Source of the DNA: an uncultured Oscillibacter sp.
Lineage (GTDB): Bacteria; Bacillota; Clostridia; Oscillospirales; Oscillospiraceae
DNA length: 64,000 bases
Reading direction: 5' to 3'
NCBI GenBank assembly: GCA_910585245.1
Contig: CAJUCO010000010.1
Span: 1-64,000, forward strand
Of the stretch, positions 60,287 to 64,000 are shown piece after piece. The position numbers and the translations under genes are program-made. Every line of letters starts with the position of its first letter. The stretch's first letter is position 1. The notes below the pieces were generated by a model. That model saw nothing but the letters and a program-made list of their open reading frames with translations. It had not been told where the DNA came from and made no database searches.

Positions 60287-61903
60287 ATGAGCAATGTTGG
60301 AAAGCGTCTGGCGGGCGGCGAGAAAAAACCAAAGCCTCCCCGGAAGGGGAAGCTGACCCGCCAGCAGATCATTTTGATTGTGGTGGTGGTGGCGCTGGCC
60401 GTCGCGCTGGCGGTGACGCTGGCTTTTCGAAGCCTTTTCGTCCGGCCGGATTTGCCCACGCGAAATGACTCTAAAAATACTGTGGACACAGACGGGGACG
60501 GCCAGCCGGACGGGCCGGAGCCCATCGATTACGGCGACGGTATCCGGCCAAGAGGCGGCGACGGAGAGCGCAAGAGCAAGGACTACTGGACCATCCTCAT
60601 TCTGGGGCTGGATACTGGCGGGGGAGGCCACACGGATACCATATTGTTGGCCAGCTATGACGTGACCAACCAAAAAGCCACCGTGATGTCCATTCCCCGG
60701 GACACCATGGTCAACGTTCCCTGGGACGTGAAAAAGATCAACTCCGTATACCTCCACTATGGCGGCGGGGAAAAGGGCATCCAGCACCTTTATAAAGAGA
60801 TTGCCCAGCTGGTGGGATTCGAGCCGGACTTCCAGGTGGTTGTGGAGTGGGACGCCGTGGGCAAGCTGGTGGACGCCATTGGCGGCGTATACTTTGACGT
60901 GCCCTATGAGATGGACTATCACGACCCCTATCAGGACTTGGTGATCCGTCAGGCCAAGGGCTACCGCCTCCTCAGCGGGGACGACGCCATGCAGGTTATC
61001 CGCTGGCGGAAAAACGACAAAACCAGTCCCTATGGCTATCATACCGGCATCGGCGACGACGGGCGGATGCAGCTCCAGCAGGACTTTCTCAAGGAAGTCA
61101 TCCGGCAAATGCTGACCATTCAAAACACCGGCAACATTATGAAAATTGCCAAGGTCTTCGACGAGTGCGTGGAAACGGACCTGAGCTACCAGAACATTTT
61201 CTGGTTTGGAAAGCAGGCCATTGTGGGCGGATTGAAAATAGAGGATGTGGAGATGCTCACCATGCCCTGGAAGGGGGCCTCTGCCTGGAGTCCCACAGTG
61301 GGTAATATGCAGGCCTATGTGGTGCCCATTGCGGGCCAGCTGCTGGATGTTGTAAACAACAAGCTCAGTCCCTTTGTGGAGACCTTCACCCGGCGGGACC
61401 TGGACATTATGTCCGTCAACGCGGACGGGTCCATCAGCTCTTCCACCGGCTATGTGGAGGACAAACGGGCGGCTTTGCCGCCTCCCAAGGACGAGCCGGA
61501 GGAAGAGGAGCCCGTCGTGGACGAAAACGGCAATCCCATCGACCCGGAGACTGGAGAGCCTATTGTCATAGATCCGGAGACCGGGGAACCCATTACCGCT
61601 GTGGACCCGGAGACCGGAGAGCCGCTGCCCGCCGGGCCGCCGGACACGGCAACCGGCTCCGGTGAAAGCGGCGGCGGAGGCACAAACGTACCCGCTCAGC
61701 CCGAGGGAACGACACCCGTCAGCCCGCCGAATGGCGGTACTCCGGCGCCTCCTGCCCTGGAGACGCCCAATACCACGCCGGACCCCACCCCGAAAGACCC
61801 GGAGACCCCAACCCCAGCGGAACCCGCTCCGGAGGTTCCCACAGATCCTCAGCTCCCGGCGGACCCCGGCTTCACCCTGATCGGCCCGGACCCCACCGTG
61901 TAA
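60287..61903 (+). CDS. LytR-CpsA-Psr (LCP) family cell-wall glycopolymer transferase with Pro/Glu-rich tail
   Basis: A 538-residue protein: cytoplasmic basic start, one membrane anchor (about residues 28-48), linker, LCP domain (about 100-330) and a long extracellular tail (about 395-538). LCP motifs: ILILGLDTGGGGHTDTILLA, MSIPRDTMVNV, INSVYLHYGG and VIRWRKNDKTSPYG. LCP enzymes attach wall teichoic acid or capsule-type polymers to peptidoglycan. The tail has three near-identical DPETGEP repeats around residue 420-450, then Pro/Thr/Glu-rich sequence, probably spanning the wall. It starts four bases after nadD-yqeK and precedes rsfS. Confidence 0.93.
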   Translation: MSNVGKRLAGGEKKPKPPRKGKLTRQQIILIVVVVALAVALAVTLAFRSLFVRPDLPTRNDSKNTVDTDGDGQPDGPEPIDYGDGIRPRGGDGERKSKDYWTILILGLDTGGGGHTDTILLASYDVTNQKATVMSIPRDTMVNVPWDVKKINSVYLHYGGGEKGIQHLYKEIAQLVGFEPDFQVVVEWDAVGKLVDAIGGVYFDVPYEMDYHDPYQDLVIRQAKGYRLLSGDDAMQVIRWRKNDKTSPYGYHTGIGDDGRMQLQQDFLKEVIRQMLTIQNTGNIMKIAKVFDECVETDLSYQNIFWFGKQAIVGGLKIEDVEMLTMPWKGASAWSPTVGNMQAYVVPIAGQLLDVVNNKLSPFVETFTRRDLDIMSVNADGSISSSTGYVEDKRAALPPPKDEPEEEEPVVDENGNPIDPETGEPIVIDPETGEPITAVDPETGEPLPAGPPDTATGSGESGGGGTNVPAQPEGTTPVSPPNGGTPAPPALETPNTTPDPTPKDPETPTPAEPAPEVPTDPQLPADPGFTLIGPDPTV

Positions 61904-61942
61904 ACCCATCATCACATATTTTCAGGAAAGAGAGGAATGTCT

Positions 61943-62305
61943 ATGACACCGAAAGAGCTGGCCATCATTGCCGCCAAGGCCCTGGATGAAAAAAAGGGTA
62001 AGGAGATCAGCGCCATCGAAATCACGGACCTGACCACCTTGGCGGACTATTTTGTCATTGCCACCGGCGGGTCCAACACCCAAATCAACGCCCTTTGCGA
62101 CGCGGTGGAAAAGGCCATGAAGGAACAGACGGGAGAAGCCCCCCTTCACCGGGAGGGGCATCGGGATGGCACCTGGGTGCTGCTGGATTACGGCTGTGTG
62201 GCGGTCCACGTGTTCTCACAGGAGGCGAGAGAGTTCTATGACCTGGAGCGCCTGTGGTCCGACGGCAAGCCCCTGGACCTTAGCGGTGTGTTGACGAGGG
62301 ACTGA
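61943..62305 (+). CDS. rsfS: Ribosome silencing factor RsfS
   Basis: A 120-residue DUF143 protein that binds ribosomal protein uL14 and blocks subunit joining during starvation. Conserved segments: DLTTLADYFVIATGGSNTQI, HREGHRDGTWVLLDYGCVAV and HVFSQEAREFYDLERLW. ATG 61943 is preferred because GAGAGGA lies six bases upstream; ATG 61937 two codons earlier is also possible. It ends the smc-to-rsfS block and is followed by a perfect 16-bp terminator. Confidence 0.95.
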   Translation: MTPKELAIIAAKALDEKKGKEISAIEITDLTTLADYFVIATGGSNTQINALCDAVEKAMKEQTGEAPLHREGHRDGTWVLLDYGCVAVHVFSQEAREFYDLERLWSDGKPLDLSGVLTRD

Positions 62306-62321
62306 GAGGCGAAAAGAGTAG

Positions 62322-62356
62322 AAAACGGGAGAGAGGCATAGCCTCTCTCCCGTTTT
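62322..62356 (+). terminator. Terminator of the housekeeping block
   Basis: AAAACGGGAGAGAGGC pairs perfectly with GCCTCTCTCCCGTTTT around a 3-base loop, 17 bases after the rsfS stop; the descending arm ends in TTTT. Confidence 0.88.
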
Positions 62357-62437
62357 AGCTTGTCAAAAAAGTGCTATTTAAAATGGAGCGAAAGGAAAAG
62401 AGCTACGAGAGAAACCCATCAGGGGTTTCTCCCGTTT
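62357..62437 (+). repeat. Dispersed intergenic repeat, copy B (~81 bp)
   Basis: It starts AGCTTGTCAAAAAAG directly after the terminator stem and ends with hairpin GAGAAACCC-ATCA-GGGGTTTCTC, matching copy A at 48893-48974 with about eight substitutions and one indel. It separates rsfS from the convergent kinase gene, whose stop lies five bases further. Confidence 0.8.
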
Positions 62438-62442
62438 CTTTT

Positions 62443-64000
62443 CTATCGGTTTCGAAGTACGTTTTCCAGAGTCTCCAAGAGTTTTGCAATGTCGATGGGT
62501 TTGGAAATATGACCATTCATGCCGCACTTGAGGGCTTCTTGTTTGTCCTCTTCAAAGGCGTTGGCCGTCATGGCCAGAATGGGAATGCCTGAAAGCGCCG
62601 GGTTTTCCAGGGCTCGAATGGCCCGGGTGGCCTCATACCCGTTCATGACGGGCATCTGGACGTCCATCAGCACCAGCTGGTAGTACCCCGGTTCGGACTG
62701 GCATAAAAGATCCAGGGCGATTCGCCCGTTTTCCGCGATTTCCACGATGAAGCCCGCTTCTTCCAAAATGGCCTGGGCAATTTCCTGGTTCAGCTCGTTG
62801 TCCTCCGCCAACAGGATGCGGCCCAAGTCCAGAGGTGTGGCAGAGGTTTCCCCGTCCTCCTGGGGAGTTTCCTCCGTACCTACAATGGACAGCAGGCAAT
62901 CCCGAAGCTCAGAGAGGAACAGGGGCTTGCCGCAAAAGGCGGTGACCCCGGCCTCTTTGGCCTCTTCCTCAATGTCGGCCCAGTCGTAGGCGGTGAGAAC
63001 AATAATGGGCACCTCGTCGCCACATTCCTTGCGGACCCGGCGCGTGACTTCAATGCCGTTCATATCCGGCAGCAGCCAGTCGATGATATAGACGGAATAG
63101 TGGTCCCTCCGCATAACGGCCTGCCGGGTGCGGAGTACCGCCTCCTTGCCGGAGAGGGTCCACTCCGCCCGCATACCAATTTGCTGGAGCATACAGCTGA
63201 CACTGTCGCAGGTGTTGAAGTCGTCATCCACCACCAGGGCGCGGCAGCCGGTAAGTTCCGGGATGCTGGTGGGCTGTTTCTCATCGGAACAGAGGCGGAA
63301 GGTGAGATCCACGGTGAATTCCGTTCCCACACCCTGGCGGCTCTTGACATGGATGGAGCCATTCATCATGTCCACAATGTTCCGGGTGATGGCCATACCC
63401 AGGCCCGTACCCTGGATGCCGCTGGTGGTGGAGTTCTGTTCCCGTTCAAAGGGCTCAAAAATGTGGGCGACAAACTCCTCGCTCATGCCGATGCCGGTGT
63501 CCCGAACGCTGAACTCATAAGAGGCGTGACCCGCCGGAGCGGAGGGCTTCTCCATTACCCGGATGCTGACGATGCCCCCGGCGGGGGTATATTTGATGGA
63601 ATTGCCCAGGAGGTTCAAAAGAATCTGGTTTAGCCGCAGGCGGTCGCAGAGGATATCCTCATGAATCACGTCCACAGCGTCCATATACAGTTCCAGCTGT
63701 TTGGCGTGAACGTCCGCCTGGACGATGCTTCTGAGGCCGTGGAGAATATCCGGCAGAGAGCAGGGCTTTTCATCCAGGTACATTTTGCCGCTTTCGATGC
63801 GGCTCATGTCCAGCACGTCGTTGATGAGGCTGAGGAGGTGGTTGCCGGAGGTCATGATCTTTTTCAGGTATTCCTCCACTTGCTCCCGGTTGTCAATGTG
63901 GGTGCTGGCCAGGGCGGTGAAGCCAATGATGGCGTTCATCGGCGTTCGAATATCGTGGGACATATTGGAGAGGAAGACGCTTTTCGCCTTGCTTGCCCGG
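62443..64000 (-). CDS. Hybrid sensor histidine kinase with two receiver domains (5' part beyond the window)
   Basis: The visible 519 residues are the C-terminal part of a hybrid kinase; the frame is open to base 64000, and FLSNMSHDIRTPMNAI shows the true start is upstream. Order: HisKA with the phospho-histidine in MSHDIRTP, HATPase_c (NLLGNSIKYTPAGG, VRDTGIGMSEEF, GTGLGMAI), receiver 1 (LVVDDDFN; phospho-acceptor in YIIDWLLPDMNG) and receiver 2 (LLAEDNELN; acceptor in LVLMDVQMPVMNG; SKPID). Two receivers in series suggest a phosphorelay or one regulatory and one output receiver. There is no HPt or DNA-binding domain in the visible part. The sensor domain is off the window. Confidence 0.93.
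   Translation of the reverse strand, partial: RASKAKSVFLSNMSHDIRTPMNAIIGFTALASTHIDNREQVEEYLKKIMTSGNHLLSLINDVLDMSRIESGKMYLDEKPCSLPDILHGLRSIVQADVHAKQLELYMDAVDVIHEDILCDRLRLNQILLNLLGNSIKYTPAGGIVSIRVMEKPSAPAGHASYEFSVRDTGIGMSEEFVAHIFEPFEREQNSTTSGIQGTGLGMAITRNIVDMMNGSIHVKSRQGVGTEFTVDLTFRLCSDEKQPTSIPELTGCRALVVDDDFNTCDSVSCMLQQIGMRAEWTLSGKEAVLRTRQAVMRRDHYSVYIIDWLLPDMNGIEVTRRVRKECGDEVPIIVLTAYDWADIEEEAKEAGVTAFCGKPLFLSELRDCLLSIVGTEETPQEDGETSATPLDLGRILLAEDNELNQEIAQAILEEAGFIVEIAENGRIALDLLCQSEPGYYQLVLMDVQMPVMNGYEATRAIRALENPALSGIPILAMTANAFEEDKQEALKCGMNGHISKPIDIAKLLETLENVLRNR

Noticed and set aside
61500..61640. CRISPR-like or tandem DNA array
   Set aside because: The periodicity is that of in-frame DPETGEP protein repeats within the LCP tail; no regular spacers occur here or elsewhere in the window.
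60026..61915. 629-codon open frame opposite nadD-yqeK and the LCP gene
   Set aside because: Low-complexity Gly/Arg/His composition and full overlap with two conserved genes show it is a shadow.

Overview
The window looks like the chromosome of a gut-type, strictly anaerobic Firmicute, most likely of the Oscillospiraceae (Flavonifractor/Oscillibacter/Intestinimonas-like). The basis is GC-rich protein-coding DNA, AGGAGG ribosome sites, near-consensus sigma-A promoters with 17-nt spacers, a one-chain pyruvate:ferredoxin oxidoreductase, many radical SAM enzymes, anaerobic sulfatase maturation, and a low-GC-Gram-positive housekeeping block (smc, ftsY, rph, rdgB, yhbY, nadD-yqeK, LCP, rsfS). No tRNA, rRNA, CRISPR array, prophage or intact insertion sequence was seen. 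The genus is an inference.

Layout. 1-5100 is a partly decayed accessory region: a 5'-damaged nucleoside-type ABC ATPase and one permease (second permease missing), a coding remnant, an IclR regulator, and 1.1 kb of AT-rich DNA without a supportable gene. 5.1-8.2 kb holds a LytTR regulator and an ECF sigma/anti-sigma/exported-protein operon. 8.4-11.9 kb is nifJ, carrying a one-base frameshift at a 7-base homopolymer. 12.3-16.4 kb has a phosphodiester glycosidase, a radical SAM protein, an HxlR regulator and a sodium:neurotransmitter-type symporter. 17.1-21.0 kb has a FapA-like protein and a FIST/soluble chemoreceptor pair, with a 187-bp MITE-like element next to the FIST promoter. 21.4-30.2 kb has a Gfo/Idh dehydrogenase, a HAD phosphatase, a complete BMP-type nucleoside ABC operon and a dicarboxylate/amino acid symporter. 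30.5-34.1 kb has XRE and DUF6514 genes, and an esterase / HxxxDG acyltransferase / zinc-ribbon membrane protein operon.

34.8-42.4 kb is the most coherent accessory system: TctC-TctB-TctA importer, cytosolic sulfatase, GntR/LacI regulator, anaerobic sulfatase-maturing enzyme and TauE-like anion exporter. I infer that it takes up a small sulfated organic anion, removes the sulfate inside the cell and exports the inorganic anion. 42.8-47.1 kb pairs an M24 peptidase with a divergent YfcC carrier and M20 amidohydrolase, controlled from back-to-back promoters. 47.7-51.9 kb has a KamA-like enzyme and a BlaI/BlaR1-type pair whose sensor is an unusual repeat domain. 52.2-62.3 kb is the housekeeping block. 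A hybrid histidine kinase runs off the right end.

Non-coding highlights: two promoter-to-terminator units without an ORF (42555-42667 and 47365-47535), two long transcribed leaders (upstream of the symporter at 15 kb and of the FapA gene), and an ~82-bp dispersed repeat with copies at 48.9 and 62.4 kb.
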